DNA of 64,000 bases from Brachybacterium sp. SGAir0954 (GCF_005490785.1 NZ_CP027295.1:1240001-1304000); one strand, 5' to 3'. Counted from the first letter of the stretch, positions 16,230 to 30,510 are shown. Numbers and translations: made by a program. Notes: a model not told the origin generated them from the sequence alone.

Positions 16230-17360
16230 ATGAAGGTCTTCGTCCAGATCCCGTGCCTGAACGAGGAGCAGACGCTCCCGCTCGTCCTCGACACGATCCC
16301 CAAGGAGCTGCCCGGCGTCGACTCCGTCGAGGTGCTCATCATCGACGACGGCTCCACGGACCGGACGATCGAGGTCGCGAAGGCGCACGGTGTGAAGCAC
16401 TTCGTCGTCCACGCCCGCAACATGGGGCTGGCGCGCTCCTTCCGCGACGGTGTGGACTACGCCCTCGCCCACGGCGCGGACATCGTCGTGAACACCGACG
16501 GCGACAACCAGTACAAGCAGGAGCGCATCGCGGATCTCGTCGCGCCCGTCGTCTCCGGCGAGGCGGACATCGCCATCGCGGACCGCCAGACCAAGAAGAT
16601 CGCGCACTTCTCGCCGTTCAAGAAGGTCATGCAGCAGGTCGGCTCGCAGGTCGTGAACATCGCCGCGGAGACCGAGCTGCCGGACGCCGCCTCCGGCTTC
16701 CGCGCCTACTCCAAGGCGTCCCTGCTCCGCCTCAACGTCATCACGCAGTTCTCCTACTGCATGGAGACGATCATCCAGGCCGGCAACAAGCGGCTGCGGA
16801 TCGCCTCGGTCGCGATCGACACGAACCCCAAGACCCGTGAGTCGCGGCTGTTCAACAACATCTTCCAGCACATGGCGAAGTCCGGCTCCGCCATCGTGCG
16901 GGCCTACCTCATGTTCAAGCCGCACCACGTGCTCGGCTGGATCGCTGCGGTCACCGGGGTCATCGGCCTCATCCCGTTCGTGCGCTTCCTGGTCTACGCG
17001 ATCATGGGCGAGGGTGACGGCCACATCCAGTCGCTGATCTTCGGCCTGATGCTGCTCACCTGCGCGTTCATGACGCTCGTGCTCATGATCATCGCGGATC
17101 TCCAGCGCACGAACCGCGTGCTCGTCGAGGAGGCCCTCGAACGGATCAAGCTCGTGCAGTACGGGACGCCGAACAACCCGCTCGTCGGCTCCGGCGAGAC
17201 CGTGCCCACCTCCACCGGGCCCGTCGCCACCGGATGGGTGGACGGGGAGCGCGTGCTCGACCCGGCGCAGCACACCGGACCCGTCACCGACGACGCGGTC
17301 GTGGACCAGTGGGCGACGGCCGTGGGCCGAGAGTCCACGGCTCCCCGCCGCGACGCATGA
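16230..17360 (+). CDS. Glycosyltransferase family 2 with C-terminal membrane spans
   Basis: Polyprenol-phosphate sugar transferase type (DPM1/GtrB-like), making a lipid-phosphate sugar from a nucleotide sugar at the inner membrane face. The 376 aa protein begins MKVFVQIPCLNEEQTL; the GT2 motifs are VLIIDDGSTDRTIEVA and VVNTDGDNQYKQERI (DxD), then ADRQT. Two hydrophobic spans follow near residues 234-290 (HHVLGWIAAVTGVIGLIPF and LIFGLMLLTCAFMTLVLMIIADL). Spans of this kind are usual for GtrB-type enzymes. It would feed lipid-linked sugar to the adjacent GT-C proteins. It is the first gene of a three-gene operon. Confidence 0.87.
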   Translation: MKVFVQIPCLNEEQTLPLVLDTIPKELPGVDSVEVLIIDDGSTDRTIEVAKAHGVKHFVVHARNMGLARSFRDGVDYALAHGADIVVNTDGDNQYKQERIADLVAPVVSGEADIAIADRQTKKIAHFSPFKKVMQQVGSQVVNIAAETELPDAASGFRAYSKASLLRLNVITQFSYCMETIIQAGNKRLRIASVAIDTNPKTRESRLFNNIFQHMAKSGSAIVRAYLMFKPHHVLGWIAAVTGVIGLIPFVRFLVYAIMGEGDGHIQSLIFGLMLLTCAFMTLVLMIIADLQRTNRVLVEEALERIKLVQYGTPNNPLVGSGETVPTSTGPVATGWVDGERVLDPAQHTGPVTDDAVVDQWATAVGRESTAPRRDA

Positions 17361-18472
17361 GCCGCCTGCTCGGGTTCGGCACCTACGACCGTGACCAGCA
17401 CCCCCGCGTCGGGGTGCTACTGGACGGTCTGGCCGCGAGCGGCTGGGAGGTCACGGAGCTGAACCGCCCGCTCGGGCTGAGCACCGCGGAGCGGGTCGAG
17501 CTGCTGCGCAAGCCCTGGCTGCTCGGGAAGCTCGCGCTGCGACTGGGCTCCCGCTGGGCGGGCCTCGCGGCCGGCAGCCTGCGCCTGCGCGGCCGCCGGG
17601 CGCCCGACGCGATCGTCGTGGGCTACCTGGGCCACTTCGACGTGCTGCTCGCGCGGGTCCTGTTCCCGCGCACCACGATCGTGCTGGACCACCTCATCTT
17701 CGCGGCGGGCACCGCCCAGGACCGCGGCGAGAGCGGCGGCCTCAAGCTCGCCGTGCTGCGGGTCCTGGACCGCCTCGCGACCTCCGCCGCCGACCTCGTC
17801 GTCGTGGACACCCCCGAGCACGGCGCCCGGCTCGCCCCCGCCGTCGCGGACCGCGGCGTCGTGGTGCCCGTCGGCGCCCCCGAGGACTGGTTCGCCGCGG
17901 CGGAGGCTCCGCAGGCCCGCGGCGGCGAGGAGCTCTCCGTCGTCTTCTACGGCCTGTTCACGCCGCTCCAGGGCACGCCCACGATCGCCCGCGCCCTGCG
18001 CCTGCTCCACGAGGAGGGGGCGCCGGTGCGCGCGACGCTGATCGGCGGCGGCCAGGACCTCGAGGAGTGCGAGGAGATCCTCGCCGGCGTCGACTCGGTG
18101 ACCTGGACCTCCTGGGTGCCCGCGGCGGAGCTCCCGGCCGTGGTCGCCGGCCACGACGTGTGCCTCGGCATCGTCGGCACCTCCGCGAAGGGGCAGGACG
18201 TGGTCCCCAACAAGGTCTACCAGGGCATCGCCGCCGGGTGCGCCGTGGTCACCTCGGACACCGCGCCCCAGCGCCGGGTGCTCGGCGACGCCGCCGTGCT
18301 CGTCCCCGCGGGGGACGAGGGCGCGCTCGCCGCGGCCCTGCGCCGCCTCGCGGGGGATCCCGCGGCCCTCGCGGCCGCGCACCGCGCCGCCGCCGCGGCC
18401 CGGGACGCCTTCCATCCCGCGGCCGTCGTCGCCCCGCTCCGGGACCGGCTCGCGGCGGAGGCCGCCCGATGA
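17357..18472 (+). CDS. Glycosyltransferase family 4 (GT-B fold)
   Basis: 371 aa, no membrane segment. The C-terminal half has the GT-B donor-binding layout: VVFYGLFTPLQGTPTIARAL, TLIGGGQDLEECEEIL, then the E-x7-E-like region NKVYQGIAAGCAVVTSDTAPQRRVLG, with ALLVPAGDEGALAAALRRLA-type ending. The N-terminal half has YLGHFDVLLARVLFPRTTIVLDHL. The ATG overlaps the GT2 stop by 4 nt. Acceptor and donor are unknown, but neighbours point to a membrane-linked glycan. Confidence 0.85.
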   Translation: MSRLLGFGTYDRDQHPRVGVLLDGLAASGWEVTELNRPLGLSTAERVELLRKPWLLGKLALRLGSRWAGLAAGSLRLRGRRAPDAIVVGYLGHFDVLLARVLFPRTTIVLDHLIFAAGTAQDRGESGGLKLAVLRVLDRLATSAADLVVVDTPEHGARLAPAVADRGVVVPVGAPEDWFAAAEAPQARGGEELSVVFYGLFTPLQGTPTIARALRLLHEEGAPVRATLIGGGQDLEECEEILAGVDSVTWTSWVPAAELPAVVAGHDVCLGIVGTSAKGQDVVPNKVYQGIAAGCAVVTSDTAPQRRVLGDAAVLVPAGDEGALAAALRRLAGDPAALAAAHRAAAAARDAFHPAAVVAPLRDRLAAEAAR

Positions 18473-19458
18473 GCCGCGTGCTCGAGGTGCTGCGCTCCCG
18501 CGCCGTGAAGGCCGGGTTCCTCGTCGTCGCGCTCGCGCTCGCCGTCTGGGCGGTCGTCTCGCAGTGGGACGAGGTCTCCGCGGCGCTCGTCTCGATGGAC
18601 CCGCTGCTGCTCGTCGCGGCGCTCGCCCTGGGACTCGTCTACGTGGTCCTGACGATGCTGTCCTGGCGGGCGGTGCTCGCCGACCACGGCACGCCGCTGC
18701 CCATGAGCTCCGCGGCGCCCGTCTTCCTCGTCTCGCAGCTGGGCAAGTACGTGCCCGGCGGCGTGTGGAACATCGTCGCCGCGGCGGAGATGGGTGCGGA
18801 CCACAGGATCCCTCGCCGCCGCAGCGTCTCCGCAATGCTCGTGACGCTGCTGATCTCGATGGTCACGGGTCTCATGCTCGCCGCGATCTCGATGCCTTTC
18901 TCCCCGCCCGCCCTCGCGGACCGCTTCGGCTGGGTGCTGGTGCTGCTGCCGCTGTTCGTCATCGTGCTGCTGCCGCCCGTGCTGGGCCGGATCGTCGCGC
19001 TCGCGCTGCGCGTGACCAAGGGGGAGCCGCTCGAGCGGCCCCTGCGCTGGCGCGGCATCGGCGCGGCCGTGGGCTGGCAGCTGCTCGCCTGGATCGTCGC
19101 GGGTCTGCAGGTGTGGGTGCTCGCGGTCGGCGTGGGCATGGAGGCGGACGCCCGCTCGGTGCTCCTGTGCATCGGCGGCTACGGCTTCGCGTGGGTCGTG
19201 GGCTTCCTCGTCGTCGTGGTGCCCGCGGGCGCCGGGGTGCGCGAGTCGATCCTCGCGATCATGCTCGGTGCGAGCCTGTCCACGGGCGGGGTGCTGGCGG
19301 TCGTGCTGCTCTCTCGCGTGGTGCTCACCCTCGCGGATCTGCTCCTGGGCGGCCTGGGTCTGCTGCTGTCGCGCCGGGCGCGGGCCGCCCGTGCGGCGGC
19401 GGTGGGGACGTCGGATTCGACGGGTCAGACGGGGCCGACGGGCGCGGACGCCCGCTGA
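18469..19458 (+). CDS. Flippase-like/LPG-synthase transmembrane domain protein (UPF0104)
   Basis: 329 aa with about 8 hydrophobic spans. It shows the family motifs LVSQLGKYVPGGVWNIVAAAEMG and VVPAGAGVRESILAIMLGASL. Such proteins resemble the transmembrane part of lysyl-phosphatidylglycerol synthase and are often found beside glycosyltransferases, where lipid-carrier transport is suspected but seldom shown. The ATG overlaps the GT4 stop by 4 nt. A hydrophilic tail of about 30 residues (Ala/Arg then Thr/Gly-rich) ends the protein. Confidence 0.82.
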   Translation: MSRVLEVLRSRAVKAGFLVVALALAVWAVVSQWDEVSAALVSMDPLLLVAALALGLVYVVLTMLSWRAVLADHGTPLPMSSAAPVFLVSQLGKYVPGGVWNIVAAAEMGADHRIPRRRSVSAMLVTLLISMVTGLMLAAISMPFSPPALADRFGWVLVLLPLFVIVLLPPVLGRIVALALRVTKGEPLERPLRWRGIGAAVGWQLLAWIVAGLQVWVLAVGVGMEADARSVLLCIGGYGFAWVVGFLVVVVPAGAGVRESILAIMLGASLSTGGVLAVVLLSRVVLTLADLLLGGLGLLLSRRARAARAAAVGTSDSTGQTGPTGADAR

Positions 19459-19625
19459 GCCGGTCCGCGGCGGCGCCCGCCGCGAGCGCCCCCGCGGCGA
19501 GGAGCCAGCAGGCGGCGAGCACCGGCACTGCGGTGAGGGGCGACGTCGTCCCGGGGGTGGCCGCGGTGAGGGGAACGCGCCGCCGGCCCCCACCGCACGC
19601 TCCCCGGGCATGATCCCACGAGCCC
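19459..19625 (-). other. Gap with a possible decayed or very small hydrophobic reading frame
   Basis: Between the flippase stop and tgt one minus-strand frame reads TTSPLTAVPVLAACWLLAAGALAAGAA then AADRLSGRPRPSAPSD, with nearly all third codon positions G or C, and continues antisense into the flippase 3' end. It looks like one transmembrane helix with a hydrophilic tail. The only nearby start codons (GTG) are weak, and I see no ribosome binding site. It may be a tiny gene or chance. Confidence 0.2.
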
Positions 19626-19634
19626 GTGTCGTGG

Positions 19635-19640
19635 GACCAT
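19635..19640 (+). promoter_or_regulatory. -10-like hexamer of tgt
   Basis: GACCAT followed by 6 nt and GTG at 19647. It supports the shorter start over the in-frame GTG at 19626. Confidence 0.35.
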
Positions 19641-19646
19641 GTCCCG

Positions 19647-20972
19647 GTGACCCCTGCAGACGCCACCGCCCCCGCGGCCCCGACGGGCGCCGCCTCCGCC
19701 GTCCCTCCGCCCTCGGCGCATCCCGGGCGCGCGAGCACCGGCTTCGCCATCACGGCGCAGGACGGCGAGAAGGCCCGCGCGGGGGTCATCTCCACGCCGC
19801 ACGGGGAGATCGCGACGCCGGCGTTCATCCCCGTCGGCACGAAGGCGACGGTGAAGGCCGTGCTGCCGGAGTCGATGACGGAGCTGGGCGCGCAGGCGCT
19901 GCTCGCCAACGCCTATCACCTGTACCTCCAGCCGGGGCATGATCTCGTGGACGAGGCGGGCGGGCTCGGCGCCTTCATGAACTGGCCCGGTCCCACGTAC
20001 ACCGACTCGGGCGGCTTCCAGGTGATGAGCCTCGGCGCCGGCTTCAAGAAGGTGCTCTCGAGCGAGTTCTCCGGCGGGGAGAAGGCCCGCACGGCCTCCG
20101 GTGAGGACGATGCCGTGGCGGAGGGCAAGGAGCGTCTCGCGCACGTCGACGACGACGGCGTCACCTTCCGCTCCTTCATCAACGGCGACGTCCACCGGTT
20201 CACGCCGGAGATCTCCATGCAGATCCAGCACGGCCTCGGGGCGGACGTCATGTTCGCCTTCGACGAGCTGACCACGCTCATGAACTCCCGCGGCTACCAG
20301 GAGAGCGCCCTCGAGCGCACTCGGCTCTGGGCGATCCGCTGCCTCGCCGAGCACGCCCGGCTGAGCGCGGACCGCACCCATCGGCCCTACCAGCAGCTGT
20401 GGGGCGTCATCCAGGGTGCCCAGTACGAGGACCTGCGCCGGAAGGCGGCGCGCGACCTCGGCGCGATGGACGTCGAGGGCTGGGGCTTCGACGGCTTCGG
20501 GATCGGCGGGGCGCTCGAGAAGGAGAACCTGGGCACGATCGTGGGCTGGGTGACCGACGAGCTCCCGGAGGCGAAGCCCCGGCACCTGCTCGGCATCAGC
20601 GAGGTCGACGACCTCTTCACCGCGGTCGCGGCGGGGGCGGACACCTTCGACTGCGTCTCCCCGTCCCGCGTGGCGCGCAACAGTGCGGTGTACACGCGCA
20701 CGGGCCGCGTGAACCTCACCGGTTCCCGCTACCGCCGGCAGTTCGCGCCGATCGACGAGACCTGCGACTGCTACACCTGCACGCACTACACGGCGGCGTA
20801 CGTGCACCACCTGTTCCGGGCCAAGGAGATGCTCTCCTCGACCCTCTGCACGATCCACAACGAGCGCTTCGTGGTGCGGCTCGTGGACCGGATCCGCGCG
20901 GCGATCACCGCCGGCGAGCTGGACGCCCTGCGGGAGGAGACCACCGGCGCCTACTACGGCACCCCGCGGTGA
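19647..20972 (+). CDS. tgt: tRNA-guanine transglycosylase (queuine tRNA-ribosyltransferase)
   Basis: Exchanges guanine-34 for a queuosine precursor base in tRNAs with GUN anticodons. Catalytic and binding motifs: TDSGGFQVMSLG, the substrate loop after LGADVMFAFDELTT, GADTFDCVSPSRVARN with the nucleophile Asp, and a zinc site CDCYTCTHYTAAYVHHLF. With GTG 19647 the protein is 441 aa; GTG 19626 would add 7. Both give an N-terminal Ala/Pro-rich extension of 20-30 residues. A loop insertion (SGGEKARTASGEDDAVAEGKE) lies in the front third. The 3' end overlaps the next gene (GTGA). No queuosine synthesis genes are visible here. Confidence 0.93.
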   Translation: MTPADATAPAAPTGAASAVPPPSAHPGRASTGFAITAQDGEKARAGVISTPHGEIATPAFIPVGTKATVKAVLPESMTELGAQALLANAYHLYLQPGHDLVDEAGGLGAFMNWPGPTYTDSGGFQVMSLGAGFKKVLSSEFSGGEKARTASGEDDAVAEGKERLAHVDDDGVTFRSFINGDVHRFTPEISMQIQHGLGADVMFAFDELTTLMNSRGYQESALERTRLWAIRCLAEHARLSADRTHRPYQQLWGVIQGAQYEDLRRKAARDLGAMDVEGWGFDGFGIGGALEKENLGTIVGWVTDELPEAKPRHLLGISEVDDLFTAVAAGADTFDCVSPSRVARNSAVYTRTGRVNLTGSRYRRQFAPIDETCDCYTCTHYTAAYVHHLFRAKEMLSSTLCTIHNERFVVRLVDRIRAAITAGELDALREETTGAYYGTPR

Positions 20973-22576
20973 CCGAGGCCGACGTCCCGGACCCCGAACG
21001 CTCCTGGGCATCCCCGGAGGACAGCTCGTCGCGGCCGGACCCGGTCGCCTGGACGGGCGCGGCGGTCGTGCTCGGGGCGCTCGCCGGGGTGTGCGCCCTG
21101 CTCGGCGATCATCTGCTGCTGGGTGTGCTGCGCATCGCCGCGGGCGTCCTCGTGGGGCTCGCGGCCGGGGCCGGCCTGGTGGCGCTGCTGCGGGTCCGGG
21201 GTGCACTGCTCCTGGCCGCCGCGGCGATGCTGGCGCTCGCGGTCGCGACGGCGCTGACGGCGCCGGCGCTCATCGCCGCCCGCGCCCCGTCGCTGGACTC
21301 GGCCGCCCTCGCCCGGGTCGCCCCGCTCGGCGACGGCGACACGGTCGTCGACCTCGGCACGGCGGGCGCTCCCGTGCTCGTGCGCCGCGCCGCCGGGGGA
21401 GGGCAGCTGCTGAGCGGCACCCGTGTCCAGGCGGTGGGGTCCGGGGCCGACGAGGCGCTCGCCCTCTCGACGGACGGGACCCGTCTGCTGCGGACGGGCG
21501 AGGCGGGCACCACCGTGCTCGACGCCGGCGGAGGCGGGGAGCCCGTCGCCCTCGCGACGCTCCCGGGGCCGGTGCTCGCCCTGGCCGGGGACGTGGCCGT
21601 GGCGCGCGTGTGCGAGGCGGGGGCGTGCCTGCTCACCGGGTACGACCTGGCGGACGCACCGTCGGCGGGTGCCGCGCCGGAGCCGCTCTGGCAGGTCCTC
21701 GACGGGGACGCCTCGACGACGCCGCGCGGGCCGGACCCGGGCTCGGGCGGCCCCGCCGCCCCGGCGATCGCGGTCGGCGCGGCGCCGGCGGGCCTGCTCG
21801 ACGCGATCACGGACACCGGTGTGGTGCCCGCAGTCCCGCTGCGCTTCGACCCGGCCCAGGGGTGGGTGCAGCTGGACCCGACGACCGGCTTCCCGATGGG
21901 CCGGGTGCTCGCCGGGCCCGAGGCCCTGTGTCGTGTCGCCGCGACCGATCCGGCCCCCGGCGACACGGAGCCCGTCGTGCTCACCGTGTGCGCGGGGGAG
22001 GACGGCGCGCTCACCGCGACCGCGACCCGGGACGGCGAGGAGCTCTGGACCACGGACCCGTCGCCGGCGGGGGAGTGGACGGTGCGGATGGAGGACGGCC
22101 GGGTCCTCGCGAGCGGGACCGAGGCGGGCTCCGGCGCGATCGGCGAGATCGTCGCCTCGGAGGCGGGCACGGCGTGGTCCCGCCCCGGCGGGGCCGGGGT
22201 GGAGCAGGCGAGCGCGTTCACGAGCCGGGTGGGCATCGACGGCTCCCGCATGGTCGTCACGAACGATCAGGGCCAGCTGCTCGCCTACGACACCGCGACG
22301 GGGGAGAACACGTGGAGCGCGCCGCTCGCCTCCCCGCTCGAGGACCTGCGCGGCGACCTCGCGGCGGGCACCGTCGCGGTGGTGACGCCGGCGCCGCGGG
22401 AGCGGTCGCTGGACCCGCGCTCAGGCGTGCGGGTGCGCACGATCGACGCGGCGAGCGGACGGCTGCGGCTCGACCTCGTGGCGCGTGACGGCGACGAGGT
22501 CGAGAGCGTGCACGCGCTGGGTGACGGTCGGGCGCTCGTGACGACCGGGGATGCCGCCTACCTCCTCGGCCCGTGA
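20969..22576 (+). CDS. Membrane-anchored beta-propeller (PQQ-like) protein
   Basis: 535 aa. The N-terminal 120 residues contain about three hydrophobic spans (AAVVLGALAGVCALLG, GVLRIAAGVLVGLAAGAG, LLLAAAAMLALAVATALTAPAL). The rest is an extracytoplasmic domain with repeats typical of PQQ-like propellers, such as GQLLAYDTATGENTWSAPL and RTIDAASGRLRLDLV. Two Cys pairs (RVCEAGACL and others) could form disulfides. It is translationally coupled to tgt by a GTGA overlap. Function unknown; similar actinobacterial proteins are usually annotated only as PQQ-binding-like repeat proteins. Confidence 0.72.
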   Translation: MTEADVPDPERSWASPEDSSSRPDPVAWTGAAVVLGALAGVCALLGDHLLLGVLRIAAGVLVGLAAGAGLVALLRVRGALLLAAAAMLALAVATALTAPALIAARAPSLDSAALARVAPLGDGDTVVDLGTAGAPVLVRRAAGGGQLLSGTRVQAVGSGADEALALSTDGTRLLRTGEAGTTVLDAGGGGEPVALATLPGPVLALAGDVAVARVCEAGACLLTGYDLADAPSAGAAPEPLWQVLDGDASTTPRGPDPGSGGPAAPAIAVGAAPAGLLDAITDTGVVPAVPLRFDPAQGWVQLDPTTGFPMGRVLAGPEALCRVAATDPAPGDTEPVVLTVCAGEDGALTATATRDGEELWTTDPSPAGEWTVRMEDGRVLASGTEAGSGAIGEIVASEAGTAWSRPGGAGVEQASAFTSRVGIDGSRMVVTNDQGQLLAYDTATGENTWSAPLASPLEDLRGDLAAGTVAVVTPAPRERSLDPRSGVRVRTIDAASGRLRLDLVARDGDEVESVHALGDGRALVTTGDAAYLLGP

Positions 22577-22645
22577 GCGCGGGCCCCGCGGGTGCGGGCA
22601 GCGTGAGTGCGGGCTCGTCCGCCGCGGGCCGCGGGATGCCGGGTC

Positions 22646-23299
22646 TCAGGCGCGCTGGGCGACCCAGCGGCGGATCATGAGCGCGCCGACGAGGAGCGCG
22701 CCGCAGATCACGAGCCAGCGGATCGCCTCGAGGACCGCCGAGATGATCGCGACGGCGGTGTACGCGTCGTATCCGGCGTTCGCGACGATCACCTGCGTGA
22801 TGATGCGGAGGATCCAGGAGGCGACCACACCCAGCAGGAGCGCCGCGACGATGACGATCGCGCCGGTGCGGCCGCGGCCGGCGCCCTGGACGATCGTCAT
22901 GATCGCGAGGACGAGCAGCGCGATCGAGAGGATGCCGTTCACCGCGAGGGCGAGGAGCGCGAGGATCCCGCCGATCCCGGCGGTGACGAGGGCGGCGTCG
23001 GAGTCCCCCGAGGAGGCGCCGATCGCACCGGCGGCGAATCCGGTGGAGAAGCCGATGATGTCGACCAGGGCGCGCACGGCGATCACGGCGATCGTGAGGA
23101 TCAGAATCCACGTCGCGTACGCGGCGACCTTCTCCTGCGGGCTGCGCGTCACCGGGGCCCACTGGCCCTGGGGCGCCTGGCCCTGCGGGGCCCACTGCCC
23201 CTGCGGGGCCCACTGCCCCTGCGGTGCCTGCCCCTGCGGTGCCGGCTCCTGGCCCTGCGATCCGTACCCCTGGCCCTGCGAGCCGTACCCCTGCGTCAT
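22646..23299 (-). CDS. Small polytopic membrane protein with Gln/Gly/Pro-rich N-terminus
   Basis: 217 aa. The first 50 residues are low complexity repeats of QGYGSQG, APQGQ and QWAPQGQ; then come 5 or so hydrophobic segments (TWILILTIAVIAVRALVDIIGF, ALLALAVNGILSIALLVLAIMTI, AIVIVAALLLGVVASWIL). The architecture resembles actinobacterial DUF4190-like membrane proteins with a cytoplasmic proline/glutamine tail. GGAGGAG lies 4-5 nt before the ATG, and TAGGCT at 23349-23344 is a probable -10. No partner gene is apparent. Confidence 0.68.
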   Translation of the reverse strand: MTQGYGSQGQGYGSQGQEPAPQGQAPQGQWAPQGQWAPQGQAPQGQWAPVTRSPQEKVAAYATWILILTIAVIAVRALVDIIGFSTGFAAGAIGASSGDSDAALVTAGIGGILALLALAVNGILSIALLVLAIMTIVQGAGRGRTGAIVIVAALLLGVVASWILRIITQVIVANAGYDAYTAVAIISAVLEAIRWLVICGALLVGALMIRRWVAQRA

Positions 23300-23404
23300 G
23301 GTGCTCCTCCGTGTCCCCGGGACACGAGCGCGCCCCCGCGTCCAGCCTATCGGCCGGTCACGGGGGCGCTGCACCCCTGTGGACGGGGCGCATGCCTGCT
23401 CGGG

Positions 23405-28040
<4,636 letters not shown>

Positions 28041-29522
28041 CGCAGCGAGCGCGCGAGCGCGGCGAAGACGAGCGCGCACAGGGCGTGCACGGCCAGCACG
28101 ATGACCAGGGCGTGGTCCGCGGCGCCGCCGTCGGCCCCGGCGAGGCCCCGGAACAGCCCGCCGAGCACCGCGACGCCCAGGGTCAGGCCGAGCTGCTGAG
28201 CGGTCGCGAAGAGGCCGCTCGCGATCCCGGCGGCCCATTGCGGCGCCTGCGAGAGCACCGTGCTCAGCAGCGGGCCGAACATGAGGGCCTGTGCGGCGCC
28301 GAGCGGCACGAGGCCCCACTGCAGGGCCATCGGCGAGGAGTGGCCGGTGAGCACGAGCGCCGCGAGGGCGAGGAGCGCGAGGGCCTGCGCCACGGCCGCC
28401 CGCGTCATGGCGCGCGGCCCCGCCCCGGGCAGGAGCCGCGGCAGCAGCGCGGAGGCGGACACGAAGGCGATGCCGAAGCCGAGCACGAGCAGCGCCGGGC
28501 CGAGGGTCCCGCCGTCCGTCCGCAGCTGGGCGAAGGAGGTCACCTCGTAGAGGAAGGCCCCGTAGGTGACGAAGAACAGCAGGGCCATGAGCAGTCCGCG
28601 GTGCACGACCGGCAGGGCGAGCGCCGAGGGCGGGACCACGCCGAGCCGGCCGGCCCGCTCGGAGCGCCGCTGGAGCATCCAGAACACGGCGAGGGCGAGG
28701 ACGCCGGCGGCGAGGGAGAGCAGGGTCCACAGCGGCCATCCGGCGGAGCGGCCCAGGGTGAGAGGGATGACGAGCAGCAGCAGCGTCGCCCCGAGCAGCG
28801 CGGCGCCGCCCGCGTCGAGGGCGAGCGGGGCCGAGGAGCGGGTGCGGGGCACGCGGGGGAGCCCGGCCGCGCCGATCAGGGCGATGAGGCCGATGAGCAG
28901 CTGCACCGCCCGCCAGCCGAGGTGCTCGGGCAGGGCGCTCGCGACGAGACCGGCCATGAGCTGTCCGACGACGGTGCTCACCCCGGCGACGGCCGCGAAG
29001 AGCATGAGGCCCGTGGTGCGCAGCGGCTCGGGGGCCGCGGCGCGGATCGTGGAGAGCACCTGCGGGGTGAGCAGGCCCGCGGCGATGCCCAGCAGCACCC
29101 GCAGGACGACCGCGGTGTGCAGCGTGGGGGCGAAGGCCGTGAGGACGCTCACGAGCACCATCGACAGGGACCCCACGAGCAGCAGCCGACGGCGGCCCCA
29201 GCGGTCCCCGAGCCGGCCCGCGATCACGAGGCTCGCGGCGAAGGCGGTGGTGTAGGCGGCGAGCACGAGCTGCTGGCCGGAGGCGTCCGCGCCGAGGTCC
29301 CGCCCGATAGGGTCCGCGAGCACGTTCGCGGAGCCGAAGACGATGTTGACCGGCGCGTACGCGAGCAGCAGCACGGCCAGACCGCCGTGCGTGAGGGTGC
29401 CCGCGGCGGGGTCGGGGTCAGCGGCGGGGCCGGTGTGCGGGGCGTGCGCCGCGAGGGCCGGTGGGGTGGGCGCGGGAGCGCGGAGGGAGGACGACATGCC
29501 CCGACCCTCCGCCCGCGCGGGT

Positions 29523-29569
29523 CCTGGGACCAGGAGTGCGCTCATACGGGTACCAGCACCACCTGGATA
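29523..29569. promoter_or_regulatory. Operator-like CCAGG/CTGG repeats between MFS and XRE genes
   Basis: CCTGGGACCAGG (29523-29534) is a perfect 5-bp inverted repeat, and TACCAG...CTGGATA (29551-29569) an imperfect one with the same half-site. They lie between the two divergent starts and are good candidates for binding by the XRE regulator. Confidence 0.4.
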
Positions 29570-29598
29570 GCGGGGCCCGTGGGGTCCAGACTGGTCCG

Positions 29599-30495
29599 GT
29601 GCCCGATGCAGAAGTCTCCGCCACCCGCCGCAAGGAGCTCGGTGCGTTCCTGCGCGCCCGCCGCGAGAAGGTGACGCCGCAGCAGGCGGGGCTCCCCGGC
29701 TCCGGCCGCCGGCGCACCCCCGGCCTGCGCCGTGAGGAGGTCGCCCAGCTCGCCGGGATCGGCACCACCTGGTACACGTGGCTCGAGCAGGGGCGCGCGA
29801 CCGGCGTCTCGGACCAGGTGCTCGACGCGGTCGCCCGGGTGCTGCGGATGACGGACGCGGAGCGACGCCACCTCGCGGTGCTCTCCGGCCGGGCCCCCGC
29901 GAAGCGGACGCCGCTCATGGAGGTCCGCCCCGAGCACACGGCGCTGCTCGAGCAGCTGCTGCCCTTCCCCGCGGCGGTGCAGACCGACGCCTACGACCTC
30001 ATCGCCGCGAACCGCACCTACCGCCACCTCTTCGGCGATCTCGACGCGCTCCCCGTCGAGGACCGCAACTGCGCCTGGCTGCTGTTCACGGACCCCGACT
30101 GGCGCGGCGCCCTCCCGGACGAGGACGAGGTGCTCCCGGACATCGTGGCCCGCCTGCGCGGTCGGCATGCCGAGCACCGCGGCCGCGGCCGGGTCGGCGA
30201 GCTGGTCACGCGCCTGCAGGGCACGTCGGAGGACTTCGCACGGCTCTGGGAGCGCGGGGACGTCGCCGACGACCGCTCCCGGCTGCGCCGCTACCGCTCC
30301 CCGCGGGCGGGGCTGCTCACCGTGCACTTCCAGAGCCTGTGGCTCGACCCCGACCGCGGCTCCCGGATCGTGGTCATGGTCCCGGCGGACGACCTCACCC
30401 GCGAGCGCCTGGTGCGCCTCGCGGCGGCGGTCGCGGAGGACCCGGCCTGGACGGCCCCGCTCGCGGCGGTCGACGGCGCCTCCCTCGTCGGCTGA
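29599..30495 (+). CDS. XRE-family regulator with MmyB-like ligand-binding domain
   Basis: 298 aa DNA-binding regulator. The N-terminal helix-turn-helix is the usual one of this family: RRKELGAFLRARREKVTP, RRRTPGLRREEVAQLAGIGTTWYTWLEQGR. The C-terminal MmyB-like part contains YDLIAANRTYRHLFGDLDALP, NCAWLLFTDPDWR and RYRSPRAGLLTVHFQSLWLDPDRGSRIVVMVP. GTG start with CAGACT 6 nt upstream. Probably controls the divergent MFS gene and itself. Part of the block that separates jetA from jetB. Confidence 0.87.
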   Translation: MPDAEVSATRRKELGAFLRARREKVTPQQAGLPGSGRRRTPGLRREEVAQLAGIGTTWYTWLEQGRATGVSDQVLDAVARVLRMTDAERRHLAVLSGRAPAKRTPLMEVRPEHTALLEQLLPFPAAVQTDAYDLIAANRTYRHLFGDLDALPVEDRNCAWLLFTDPDWRGALPDEDEVLPDIVARLRGRHAEHRGRGRVGELVTRLQGTSEDFARLWERGDVADDRSRLRRYRSPRAGLLTVHFQSLWLDPDRGSRIVVMVPADDLTRERLVRLAAAVAEDPAWTAPLAAVDGASLVG

Positions 30496-30510
30496 GCAGC
30501 GGCCGGGGAG

